DNA of 64,000 bases, from NCBI GenBank assembly GCA_040429635.1, contig CP158972.1, positions 33,918 through 97,917 on the forward strand. The letters are read 5' to 3'. The stretch is from Tamlana crocina. GTDB lineage: Bacteria > Bacteroidota > Bacteroidia > Flavobacteriales > Flavobacteriaceae. A program made the translations under genes and the position numbers. This document shows positions 25,818-34,699 of this stretch, one piece after another (the first letter of the stretch is position 1; the number at the start of each line of letters is the position of its first letter). The notes under the pieces are model-generated. The model was not told the origin of the DNA. It worked only from the letters and a program-made list of their open reading frames with translations, and did not search any database.

Positions 25818-26573
25818 ATGGCAGTAGAAGTAAAAGAATTACTGGAAGCAGGTGTACATTTTGGACACCTTACACGTAAGTGGGACCCAAACATGGCGCC
25901 TTACGTATATATGGAGCGTAACGGCATCCATATCATTAACCTATATAAAACAGCGGCTAAAATTGATGAGGCCGGAGCAGCTCTTGCTAAAATTGCAGCT
26001 TCAGGACGTAAAATTTTATTCGTTGCCACTAAAAAACAAGCAAAGGATATTGTTGCTGAAAAAGCTGGCGATATTAACATGCCTTACATCACAGAAAGAT
26101 GGCCAGGTGGTATGTTAACCAACTTCGTAACGATTAGAAAAGCCGTAAAGAAAATGGCTTCTATCGATAGAATGAAGAAAGACGGTACTTTCAACACATT
26201 ATCTAAAAAAGAGCGTTTACAAGTAGACCGTTTAAGAGCTAAGTTAGAGAAAAACTTAGGTTCTATTAGCGACATGACTCGTTTACCAGGTGCATTGTTT
26301 GTTGTAGATATTAAGCGTGAGCACATCGCGATTAAAGAAGCTCAAAAATTAAACATTCCAATCTTTGCAATGGTTGATACCAACTCTGACCCACGTCAAG
26401 TTGATTACGTAATCCCTGCAAACGACGATGCTTCAAAATCGATTGATAAAATTTTATCTCACGTAACTTCAGCAATTTCAACTGGTTTAGCAGAGCGTAA
26501 AGCTGAAAAAGAAGCTTCTGATAAAGATGCTCCTAAAGCTAAAAAAGCGGTTGCCGCAAACGAAGAAGAATAA
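25818..26573 (+). CDS. rpsB: 30S ribosomal protein S2
   Basis: 251 aa. VKELLEAGVHFGHLTRKWDPNM, INLYKTAAKIDEAG, ITERWPGGMLTNFVTIRKA, and FAMVDTNSDPRQVDYVIPANDDA are S2 signatures. The C-terminal tail is Lys/Ala/Glu-rich, typical of the phylum. Followed by tsf after an 86-bp spacer carrying a hairpin. Confidence 0.98.
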   Translation: MAVEVKELLEAGVHFGHLTRKWDPNMAPYVYMERNGIHIINLYKTAAKIDEAGAALAKIAASGRKILFVATKKQAKDIVAEKAGDINMPYITERWPGGMLTNFVTIRKAVKKMASIDRMKKDGTFNTLSKKERLQVDRLRAKLEKNLGSISDMTRLPGALFVVDIKREHIAIKEAQKLNIPIFAMVDTNSDPRQVDYVIPANDDASKSIDKILSHVTSAISTGLAERKAEKEASDKDAPKAKKAVAANEEE

Positions 26574-26596
26574 AATAACATTAACAAAACATGATT

Positions 26597-26644
26597 AAGT
26601 CGTTTGATGCTTTTCTTTGTGGAAATCAATTGAACGACTTTTTT
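26597..26644 (+). terminator. Hairpin between rpsB and tsf
   Basis: Arms AAGTCGTT and AACGACTT flank a 28-nt loop that can extend the pairing, and a T run follows. This suggests a partial terminator or attenuator that lowers tsf relative to rpsB. Confidence 0.6.
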
Positions 26645-26659
26645 AAATTATAAATCACT

Positions 26660-27634
26660 ATGAGTACTACAGTAAAAGTTACAGCAGCTGAAGTAAACAA
26701 ATTAAGACAAGCTACCGGTGCAGGTATGATGGACTGTAAAAAAGCGCTTGTTGAGGCTGAAGGCGATTTCGATAAAGCTATCGAAGTATTGCGTAAAAAA
26801 GGACAAAAAGTAGCAGAAAAGAGAGCCGATAGAGATTCTTCTGAAGGTGCTGCTGTTGCTAAAGTTAATGCAGATCAAACCGCTGGCGTTGCTATCGTTT
26901 TGGGTTGCGAAACAGACTTTGTTGGTAAAAACGAAAACTTCTTGGCTTTAGCTAACGATTTGGCCGAGCTTGCTTTAAACTACAACTCTAAGGAAGAATT
27001 TTTAGCGGCCGATTTTAACGGCATGACCGTTGCCGATAAATTAGTTGAGCAAACTGGTGTAATTGGTGAAAAACTAGACATCAACGCTTTTGAAAAATTA
27101 GAAGCACCTTACGTTGGTTCTTACGTTCACATTAACAAAATTGCTGCTTTGGTAGGATTGACCGCTAAAGTTGACAACGCTGAAACTTTAGTGAAAGACG
27201 TTGCTATGCAAGTCGCATCAATGGGTGCCACTTCTTTATCTTACAAAGATTTCGACCCAGCATACGTCGCTTCTGAAACTGAAGCTAGAATCGCTGTTAT
27301 CGAAAAAGAAAACATCGAATTGGGCCGTTTAGGAAAAACTCTTAAAAATGTACCACAATACATTTCTATGGCGCAATTAACTCCTGAAGTATTGGCTAAA
27401 GCTGAAGAAGAAGCTAAAGCTCAATTAGCTGCTGAAGGAAAACCAGAAAAAATCTGGGGTAACATTTTACCAGGAAAAATGCAACGTTTTGTTTCAGACA
27501 ACACTACTTTAGATCAAGAGCAATGCTTATTGGATCAAAAGTTCATCAAAGATGAAAAGAAAACTGTTGCCGAGTACGTCTCATCTTATGGTGAAGTTGA
27601 AATCGCTGGTTTCAAACGTGCTACAGTAGGATAA
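26660..27634 (+). CDS. tsf: Elongation factor Ts
   Basis: 324 aa, at the long end for EF-Ts but usual for Bacteroidota. The N-terminal UBA-like domain has VNKLRQATGAGMMDCKKALVEAEGD and KAIEVLRKKGQKVAEKRADR; the core contains ETDFVGKNENFLALANDLAE, the TDFV motif that contacts EF-Tu. It catalyses nucleotide exchange on EF-Tu. The rpsB-tsf-pyrH-frr order is the standard bacterial one. Confidence 0.97.
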   Translation: MSTTVKVTAAEVNKLRQATGAGMMDCKKALVEAEGDFDKAIEVLRKKGQKVAEKRADRDSSEGAAVAKVNADQTAGVAIVLGCETDFVGKNENFLALANDLAELALNYNSKEEFLAADFNGMTVADKLVEQTGVIGEKLDINAFEKLEAPYVGSYVHINKIAALVGLTAKVDNAETLVKDVAMQVASMGATSLSYKDFDPAYVASETEARIAVIEKENIELGRLGKTLKNVPQYISMAQLTPEVLAKAEEEAKAQLAAEGKPEKIWGNILPGKMQRFVSDNTTLDQEQCLLDQKFIKDEKKTVAEYVSSYGEVEIAGFKRATVG

Positions 27635-27666
27635 TAAATTCCTCCAAAAAAGGAATCTACAATAAC

Positions 27667-27705
27667 AAAAGCCACTATTCTGTTTTTAGGATAGTGGCTT
27701 TTTTA
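27667..27705 (+). terminator. Terminator after tsf
   Basis: Stem AAAAGCCACTAT/ATAGTGGCTTTT with a T run. Confidence 0.88.
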
Positions 27706-27784
27706 TATCCTTAATGGTATATATTTCAGTAAAAAATTGTCCAATTTCAGCATATCTAAAAATTCAAATCAAAAAAAATTTGCT

Positions 27785-27792
27785 TAGTTTTG
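27785..27792 (+). promoter_or_regulatory. -7 box TAGTTTTG of pyrH
   Basis: Exact TAnnTTTG. Transcription would begin near 27799, just before a 7-bp hairpin (TTTCCGC/GCGGAAA, 27803-27820) that covers an in-frame upstream ATG at 27812. Confidence 0.5.
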
Positions 27793-27835
27793 CACAACTC
27801 TGTTTCCGCGCATGCGGAAATCTCATCAAAAATCT

Positions 27836-28543
27836 ATGAAATATAAAAGAATACTCCTTAAATTATCTGGTGAAGCCTTAATGGGAAGTCGTCAATATGG
27901 TATCGACCCAGAGCGATTGGCCGAATATGCGCAAGACATTAAAACCATTACCGATAAAGGTATAGAGGTAGCCATAGTTATTGGGGGCGGAAATATTTTT
28001 AGGGGTGTTGCCGGAGCCAGCAAGGGCATGGACCGTGTTCAGGGCGACCACATGGGTATGCTTGCTACCGTAATTAACGGACTAGCTTTACAAGGCGCTT
28101 TGGAGGATATCGATATTCCAACCCGATTGCAAACAGCCATAAAAATCAATGAAGTGGCCGAGCCTTTTATAAGACGAAAAGCTATGCGTCATTTGGAAAA
28201 AGGCCGTGTGGTTATTTTTGGAGGCGGAACGGGAAATCCTTATTTCACCACAGATTCGGCAGCCGTACTTCGTGCCATTGAAATTGAAGCCGATGTGATT
28301 TTAAAAGGTACTCGTGTAGATGGTATTTACAACGCCGATCCGGAAAAAGACACCACTGCAGTTAAATTCAACTCCATTTCATTTGACGACGTTTTACGAA
28401 AAGGCTTAAAAGTAATGGACACCACTGCTTTCACCTTAAGCCAGGAAAATAAATTGCCTATTATTGTTTTCGATATGAATACCAAAGGGAATCTGCTTAA
28501 GGTCGTTTCTGGTGAAAACATAGGTACAGTGGTTAACGTATAG
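27836..28543 (+). CDS. pyrH: UMP kinase
   Basis: 235 aa, the family length. [43 protein letters not shown] and [17 protein letters not shown] are UMP kinase (amino-acid-kinase fold) signatures. It phosphorylates UMP to UDP. Start ATG 27836 ([10 protein letters not shown]) is chosen because the alternative ATG at 27812 sits in a hairpin loop and adds eight unconserved residues. It is 51 bp upstream of frr. Confidence 0.96.
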   Translation: MKYKRILLKLSGEALMGSRQYGIDPERLAEYAQDIKTITDKGIEVAIVIGGGNIFRGVAGASKGMDRVQGDHMGMLATVINGLALQGALEDIDIPTRLQTAIKINEVAEPFIRRKAMRHLEKGRVVIFGGGTGNPYFTTDSAAVLRAIEIEADVILKGTRVDGIYNADPEKDTTAVKFNSISFDDVLRKGLKVMDTTAFTLSQENKLPIIVFDMNTKGNLLKVVSGENIGTVVNV

Positions 28544-28594
28544 GTTTTGGCGTAATTTTTGAATAACTTAATTTTCAACTAAAAGCTTAAAAAG

Positions 28595-29152
28595 ATGAAC
28601 GAAGACATACAATTTATATTAGACGGCACTAAAGAATCGATGGACAACGCCATTAAGCACTTAAAAAAGCAATTTCTTAACATTCGTGCTGGCAAAGCCA
28701 GCCCTGCCATGTTGGGCAGTGTAATGGTTGATTATTACGGCTCGCAAACCCCACTTAGCCAAGTGGCCAATGTGAACACCCCCGATGGAAGGACCATTAC
28801 CGTTCAGCCATGGGAAAAAGGCATGCTACAGGAAATTGAGCGTGGTATTGCTTACGCTAACCTTGGTTTTAACCCGATGAACAATGGCGACACCATTATC
28901 ATTAACGTACCGCCATTAACTGAAGAGCGCAGACAAACCTTGGCCAAACAAGCCAAAGCCGAAGCTGAAGACGCCAAAGTAAGTATCCGTACGGCAAGGA
29001 AAGACGCCATGAACGATATTAAAAAACTGGATGACGTATCGGAAGACGTTAAAAGCAATGCCGAAATCGATGTACAACAAATCACCGATAATTACGTTAA
29101 AAAGGTTGATGAACTCTTTGACAACAAAGAAAAAGAAATCATGACAGTATAA
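28595..29152 (+). CDS. frr: Ribosome recycling factor
   Basis: 185 aa. MDNAIKHLKKQFLNIRAGKASPAML, VQPWEKGMLQEIERGI, IINVPPLTEERRQTLAKQAK and KSNAEIDVQQITDNYVKKVDELFDNKEKEIM cover the whole RRF fold. It splits post-termination ribosomes with EF-G. It ends the translation block. Confidence 0.97.
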   Translation: MNEDIQFILDGTKESMDNAIKHLKKQFLNIRAGKASPAMLGSVMVDYYGSQTPLSQVANVNTPDGRTITVQPWEKGMLQEIERGIAYANLGFNPMNNGDTIIINVPPLTEERRQTLAKQAKAEAEDAKVSIRTARKDAMNDIKKLDDVSEDVKSNAEIDVQQITDNYVKKVDELFDNKEKEIMTV

Positions 29153-29210
29153 ATTAAGAAGCGGCAATTAAGTCGCTTTTTTTATAAACAGGATTATTTT
29201 AGGTTGTTCC

Positions 29211-30482
29211 ATGCTAAAGCGTTTTATTTTTCTTCTTTTTATTGCCGTTTCAAGCTTTGGAAATTCGCAAGCCGATTATATTTCCGCTACCAGCATTCAA
29301 CAAGATTCGCTAAAAAAACGCCAATTCCTTCAAAGTATTGGTAACGGGTATTTCCCCTCAAAATATTTCAATGCCGATTTAAGGTATTTAATAAAATATA
29401 ATCAATACGAAGGTGTGCGTACCGGACTTGGCGGAGTAACCAATAGTGCGTTTTCAGAAAAATATCGTCTGAACACCTACGTGGTTTATGGTTTTAGAGA
29501 CCATCGCTTTAAGTACAGTTTTGGTGGCGGTTTTAGGGTTTCAGAAAAAACAAATAGTTGGGTGAACCTTTCCTATACCGACGACTTACAAGAAACCGGC
29601 AGCACCAAATTTTTAACCGATGGCAGATTCTTCCAGTTTTTTGAACCCCGCTTGCTTAACATCGACCTCTTCCATAGGCACATTACCAAAGCCATTTCGT
29701 TCGATCACGAAATACACCCTAAACTACTGTCCGAAACCGAATTTTCTATCAGCAATATTTTACCCACTTATAGATATGCTTATCAATTCAACAATACTAC
29801 TATCAGTTCATTCGATTTGAGTATCGCCAAAGTTGCCTTGCAATGGGATCCGTTTAATAAAATTATAGCTTCAGAAACAGGAAAAACACAAACAAAACAG
29901 GGCTACCCAAAATTCACCCTGCAATATACCAAAAGCTTTAACAACCTTTTTAAAAGCAATTTGGAGTTTTCAAAAGTCGACTTCAGGACGCTTTATAAAT
30001 TCGGGGACGAAAACGATACCTTTTCAGAAATTATATTAGTTTCGGGCATCGCCAATGGCAACACCCCAATTACGCATTTGTATCACGCCTACCCCAATAA
30101 TATCACCAAGGAAACCATTTTACAACGTTTTTCGGTGGCCGGATTGAACAGTTTTGAAACCATGTATTTCAATGAGTTTTTCTCCGATAAATTTGCGACC
30201 GTTCAATTCAAACATTTTTTAAGACCGTTTAACATTTCCGAACGTTTTAAGCCCCAAATGGTTTTAATTACCCGATATGCTATTGGAGATATGGCTCAGC
30301 CCGAAAGGCATCAAAATATCAGTTTTAATTCCCTCAAAAAAGGCTATACCGAATCGGGTTTCGAACTCAACAAGTTACTCTTTGGTTTCGGTATTAGTTT
30401 CACCTACCGTTATGGGGCATACCATTTGCCGCAAATTGACGACAATGTGGCTTTTAAATTTACATTTAACGTCACTTTATAA
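29211..30482 (+). CDS. DUF5686-like outer-membrane barrel protein
   Basis: 423-aa secreted protein (signal peptide to about FGNSQA). The rest alternates beta strands and ends with LKKGYTESGFELNKLLFGFG...YRYGAYHLPQIDDNVAFKFTFNVTL, the C-terminal pattern of DUF5686 barrels. The usual carboxypeptidase-like N-terminal domain of full-length DUF5686 proteins is lacking, so this is a barrel-only form. It starts 58 bp after frr; a small hairpin (GAAGCGGCAATTAAGTCGCTTTTT) lies between. Function unknown. Confidence 0.72.
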   Translation: MLKRFIFLLFIAVSSFGNSQADYISATSIQQDSLKKRQFLQSIGNGYFPSKYFNADLRYLIKYNQYEGVRTGLGGVTNSAFSEKYRLNTYVVYGFRDHRFKYSFGGGFRVSEKTNSWVNLSYTDDLQETGSTKFLTDGRFFQFFEPRLLNIDLFHRHITKAISFDHEIHPKLLSETEFSISNILPTYRYAYQFNNTTISSFDLSIAKVALQWDPFNKIIASETGKTQTKQGYPKFTLQYTKSFNNLFKSNLEFSKVDFRTLYKFGDENDTFSEIILVSGIANGNTPITHLYHAYPNNITKETILQRFSVAGLNSFETMYFNEFFSDKFATVQFKHFLRPFNISERFKPQMVLITRYAIGDMAQPERHQNISFNSLKKGYTESGFELNKLLFGFGISFTYRYGAYHLPQIDDNVAFKFTFNVTL

Positions 30483-30502
30483 AGTTTTGCAGTGGTTTTT
30501 TC

Positions 30503-30510
30503 TACCTTTG
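30503..30510 (+). promoter_or_regulatory. -7 box TACCTTTG upstream of element C
   Basis: Exact TAnnTTTG, with a start near 30516. If used, the whole of repeat element C would be transcribed as the 5' leader of the RND transporter gene. Confidence 0.45.
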
Positions 30511-30525
30511 CGCAACTTTTTATTA

Positions 30526-30689
30526 AGAGCCTGTTTGAATTTATATGATTGACTTTTTCGATAGGTCATTTTTGATGCAGAATGAGGCAAAATTGAAGAT
30601 AATAGCCAAAGCTACTTGATGAAATTTTAACGAAATTATGAGCAAAAAGGGGCATAGAAAAACGATTGATATGAATTTAAACAGGCTCT
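30526..30689. repeat. 164-bp inverted-repeat element, copy C
   Basis: Ends AGAGCCTGTTTGAATTTATA and its near-complement (19 of 21). On the minus strand its core aligns with copy A on the plus strand (CGTTAMAATTT, GTAGCT, GGCTAT, GCCTC, CATCAAAAAT in the same order). Its right end is 3 bp from the ATG of the next gene. Confidence 0.75.
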
Positions 30690-30692
30690 AGC

Positions 30693-33086
30693 ATGTTAAA
30701 ACTTTTCACAAAAGACTTTTGGGACGTTGTTGCGCGATTGATTTTACGCAATAAAATCATCATTCTCGCCGCAATAATCGTCGCTACATTTTTACTAGCC
30801 CAGAAATGGGAAAACATGCGCTTCACTTACACCGAAGCGAACCTGTTGCCAGACGACCATGAGGTAAATTTGGTGTACAACGATTTTTTAAAAACATTCG
30901 GTGAAGAAGGCAACCTAATTGTACTTGGTGTTAAGGACAGCAGCTTATTTTCGGTTGAAAAATTGAATGCTTGGAACCAGCTTGCCCATAGCTTTAAATC
31001 GGACGAGGCGGTGGAAACGGTCATTTCCATAAAAGACCTTCAAAAACTGGTGAAGGATACCGAAAATGAAAAGTTCAAATTGGAACCTTTCATAAAAGGA
31101 AAAATTTCTTCCATAGCTGAAATTGACACACTTCAAAACGAACTTTTTGAAAAATATCCGTTTTACGATAATTTCCTGTTCAACAAAGACACCAAAACCA
31201 TTCGCAGTGCCATCTATCTAAAAAAGAATATCGTTAATACAGCCGCTAGAAAGGATTTTGTAATTGACGTACTTTTACCAAAAATTGAAGCTTTTAAAGC
31301 TACACACAACCTAGATGTTAAGGTTTCTGGCATGCCGTACATTCGCACCTTAAACGCCCAACTTATTGTTGATGAAATTGGGTGGTTTGTAGGTGTAGCC
31401 CTTTTGGTTACTTCTGTTATTTTCTTTTTCTTTTTCAGGTCGTTCAGGGCTACCTTCATTTCGCTTATTGTGGTATGTATTGGCGTGATGTGGACCTTGG
31501 GCATTATTGGGGCACTCAACTACGAAATTACCGTGCTCACGGCTCTAATTCCGCCGCTTATTATCGTTATTGGTATTCCCAACTGTATTTTCCTTATCAA
31601 TAAATACCAGCATGAGGTAAAGCTGCATGGCAACAAAGTAAAATCGTTACAACGTGTAATTACTAAAATTGGAAACGCCACATTAATGACCAACGTTACC
31701 ACGGCTTCGGGTTTTGCCACATTCATTTTAACAGAAAGCAAATTGCTGAAGGAATTTGGCGTGGTAGCCTCATTAAGTATTTTGGCCATTTTTATACTTT
31801 GCCTACTCATCATCCCCATTATTTACACCTTTTTGCCGTTCCCAAAAGACCGCCACTTAGAGCATCTTAACAAACGTTGGATTGGCGGTTTTGTAGATTG
31901 GATGGAACGCATGGTAAGGCAACGCCGCATCACCATTTATTTTACGGCGGTTATTTTATTGGCCATTAGCATTATTGGCATATACCAAATCAAGATTTCG
32001 GGCAGCTTGATTGAAGACATGCCGCAGGATTCTGAATTTGTTCAGGACATTCGTTTCTTCGAGGAAGAATTTAACGGCATTATGCCTTTGGAAATTATGG
32101 TCGATACCAAACGTAAAAAAGGCGTGATGAAACTCTCCACCCTAAAGCGCATGGACGAACTGGAGGAATTGATTGTTGAAACACCCGAACTCTCCAAACC
32201 CATTTCGGTGGTGGGCTTGGTAAAATATTCCAAACAGGCTTATTACAATGGTAAGCCCAAATACTACCAACTACCTACCTCACAGGAAAACAACTTTATT
32301 TTATCGTACGCCAAAAACTCCTCTTCAAACGTCGATTTGCTTAATAATTTTGTGGATAGCACCGGCCAATACGCCCGTATCACTACTTTTATGAAAGACA
32401 TTGGCACCGATAAAATGGAGCGTATTGAAGAAAATCTTCAAACGAAAATCGATAAGGTTTTCCCGAAAGAACGCTACAATGTCACCATGACCGGAAAAGC
32501 GCTCGTGTTTCAAAAAGGCACCAAATATTTGGTTAAAAACCTAGCCATTTCATTGTCTTTGGCCATTCTTTTAATCGCCTTGTTTATGGCGTACATGTTC
32601 CGCTCGGCAAGAATGATTATTGTATCGCTCATCCCAAACCTTCTTCCATTACTGGTAACGGCAGGCTTAATGGGGTACTTGGGGGTTCCTATAAAACCAT
32701 CAACTATTTTGGTGTTTAGTATTGCTTTTGGTATTTCAGTAGATGATACTATTCACTTTTTGGCCAAATACCGCCAAGAGTTGCAGGCCAATAAATGGAA
32801 AATAAAAGTATCGGTTTACGGCGCCTTACGAGAAACTGGAGTAAGTATGTTTTACACCTCAATTGTGCTATTTTTTGGTTTTTCGGTATTTACCATTTCC
32901 AGCTTTGGCGGCACGGTAGCCTTGGGTGCTTTGGTTTCGGCCACTTTGCTTTTCGCTATGTTGTCTAATTTACTGCTTCTTCCGTCTTTACTGCTATCTT
33001 TAGAACGTAATATTGCCAACAAGCAAGTCTTAAGAAAGCCATCTATCAATATTATTCCCGAGGAGGACGAAGACGAAAAAATCTAA
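30693..33086 (+). CDS. RND/MMPL family membrane transporter
   Basis: 797-aa transporter with the RND repeat plan: TM1, a large periplasmic loop (about 45-225), a five-helix bundle (about 228-375), a second TM and loop (about 410-605), and a final five-helix bundle (about 610-770). The functional-helix motif FGISVDDTIHFLAKYRQE resembles the sterol-sensing/MMPL type, and the protein is shorter than AcrB-type pumps. Members move lipids or hydrophobic molecules. No membrane-fusion or outer-membrane partner is adjacent. The C-terminus is acidic (IIPEEDEDEKI). Confidence 0.88.
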   Translation: MLKLFTKDFWDVVARLILRNKIIILAAIIVATFLLAQKWENMRFTYTEANLLPDDHEVNLVYNDFLKTFGEEGNLIVLGVKDSSLFSVEKLNAWNQLAHSFKSDEAVETVISIKDLQKLVKDTENEKFKLEPFIKGKISSIAEIDTLQNELFEKYPFYDNFLFNKDTKTIRSAIYLKKNIVNTAARKDFVIDVLLPKIEAFKATHNLDVKVSGMPYIRTLNAQLIVDEIGWFVGVALLVTSVIFFFFFRSFRATFISLIVVCIGVMWTLGIIGALNYEITVLTALIPPLIIVIGIPNCIFLINKYQHEVKLHGNKVKSLQRVITKIGNATLMTNVTTASGFATFILTESKLLKEFGVVASLSILAIFILCLLIIPIIYTFLPFPKDRHLEHLNKRWIGGFVDWMERMVRQRRITIYFTAVILLAISIIGIYQIKISGSLIEDMPQDSEFVQDIRFFEEEFNGIMPLEIMVDTKRKKGVMKLSTLKRMDELEELIVETPELSKPISVVGLVKYSKQAYYNGKPKYYQLPTSQENNFILSYAKNSSSNVDLLNNFVDSTGQYARITTFMKDIGTDKMERIEENLQTKIDKVFPKERYNVTMTGKALVFQKGTKYLVKNLAISLSLAILLIALFMAYMFRSARMIIVSLIPNLLPLLVTAGLMGYLGVPIKPSTILVFSIAFGISVDDTIHFLAKYRQELQANKWKIKVSVYGALRETGVSMFYTSIVLFFGFSVFTISSFGGTVALGALVSATLLFAMLSNLLLLPSLLLSLERNIANKQVLRKPSINIIPEEDEDEKI

Positions 33087-33178
33087 AGTATACGCCCAAA
33101 AATCTATTGCTTTTTTGGAATTCGTAATTTGAATTTTCTTCTTTTAAACCGTTATATTTACCATATAAATTTAAAGGT

Positions 33179-34612
33179 ATGCAATCTAAAACAGTTAAAC
33201 AGCTATTAACCGAAGATATTGTTACACCAGATGTTGAAGTAAAAGGTTGGGTAAGAACCTTTAGGGCCAACCGATTTATTGCCTTAAACGACGGTTCTAC
33301 TTTAAACAACATTCAATGTGTTGTAGATTTTGAAAAAATTGACGAAAACACCCTAAAGCGTATTACTACCGGGGCAGCCATTCATGTAAAAGGCAAGCTG
33401 GTAGCGAGCCAAGGCAAAGGGCAAAGCGTTGAAATACAAGTGAAAGAGTTGGTTGTTTTAGGGGATTCGGATCCTGAAAAATACCCCATCCAACCTAAGA
33501 AACATTCTTTTGAATTTTTAAGGGAAAACGCCCATTTACGCACCCGTACCAGCACATTCAGTGCGGTAATGCGGTTGCGCTCGGCACTGTCGTTTGCCAT
33601 CCACAAATATTTTAACGACAATGGGTTTTACTACATGCATTCCCCAATTATTACAGGAAGTGATGCCGAAGGTGCCGGAGAAATGTTCCGAGTTACCAAT
33701 CTGGACTTGAAAAACCTACCAAAAGACGATAACGGAAATATTGATTATTCTGAAGATTTCTTCGGAAAGGAAACCAATTTAACCGTTTCCGGACAATTGG
33801 AAGCCGAAACCTACGCCATGTCACTCGGAAAAGTGTACACTTTTGGACCCACCTTTCGTGCCGAAAACTCGAATACCTCGCGCCATTTGGCCGAATTTTG
33901 GATGATTGAGCCCGAAGTAGCCTTTATGGATTTGGCCGGAAATATGGATTTAGCTGAAGATTTTATGAAGTCGGTTATCCAATATATTTTAGATAATAAC
34001 CGTGAAGATCTGGAGTTTTTGGACAAACGTTTGCAAGACGAAGACAAAACCAAACCACAGGCCGAACGCAGTAGTATGGGTCTTATTGAAAAGCTGAATT
34101 TTGTTACCGACAACCATTTTAAGCGTGTAAGCTATACCGAGGCCATCGATATTTTACGCAACAGCAAACCCAATAAAAAGAAAAAATTTAAATATTTAAT
34201 TGACGATTGGGGCTGCGATTTACAGAGCGAGCACGAGCGTTTTCTCGTTGAAAAACACTTTAAGTGCCCCGTAATTCTGTTTGATTACCCTGCCAATATA
34301 AAAGCCTTTTATATGCGCCTTAACGACGACGGCAAAACCGTTCGTGCGATGGATATTCTTTTTCCCGGCATTGGCGAAATTGTTGGAGGTGCCCAACGTG
34401 AAGAACGGTTGGACGTTTTAAAACAGAAAATGTCCGTTTTAGATATTCCAGAAGAAGAACTTTGGTGGTACCTCGATTTGCGCAAATACGGTACTGCCGT
34501 ACACTCCGGCTTTGGTTTAGGTTTTGAACGTTTGGTAATGTTTGCCACCGGCATGAGTAATATTAGAGATGTGATTCCGTTTCCACGAACGCCACAAAAT
34601 GCAGAATTTTAA
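33179..34612 (+). CDS. asnS: Asparaginyl-tRNA synthetase
   Basis: 477-aa class IIb synthetase. N-terminal OB-fold anticodon domain ([20 protein letters not shown]), then class II motifs: motif 2 around [22 protein letters not shown] and motif 3 [24 protein letters not shown] with the preceding FRAENS marks AsnRS rather than AspRS. Start ATG 33179 follows ttaaaggt; no Shine-Dalgarno. It is a single gene upstream of rpoN. Confidence 0.97.
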   Translation: MQSKTVKQLLTEDIVTPDVEVKGWVRTFRANRFIALNDGSTLNNIQCVVDFEKIDENTLKRITTGAAIHVKGKLVASQGKGQSVEIQVKELVVLGDSDPEKYPIQPKKHSFEFLRENAHLRTRTSTFSAVMRLRSALSFAIHKYFNDNGFYYMHSPIITGSDAEGAGEMFRVTNLDLKNLPKDDNGNIDYSEDFFGKETNLTVSGQLEAETYAMSLGKVYTFGPTFRAENSNTSRHLAEFWMIEPEVAFMDLAGNMDLAEDFMKSVIQYILDNNREDLEFLDKRLQDEDKTKPQAERSSMGLIEKLNFVTDNHFKRVSYTEAIDILRNSKPNKKKKFKYLIDDWGCDLQSEHERFLVEKHFKCPVILFDYPANIKAFYMRLNDDGKTVRAMDILFPGIGEIVGGAQREERLDVLKQKMSVLDIPEEELWWYLDLRKYGTAVHSGFGLGFERLVMFATGMSNIRDVIPFPRTPQNAEF

Positions 34613-34699
34613 CAAAAAAATTAAAAAAAGTGTAATTTGGCACGGCTTTGGAATAACATACCCTTTTTTTATCTTTGAGTAACAAGCCTTAATCAAAAC

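Noticed and set aside
27812-27835. Upstream ATG for pyrH giving eight extra residues
   Set aside because: It lies in the loop of a small hairpin, the extra residues are not in the family, and [13 protein letters not shown] is the standard start.
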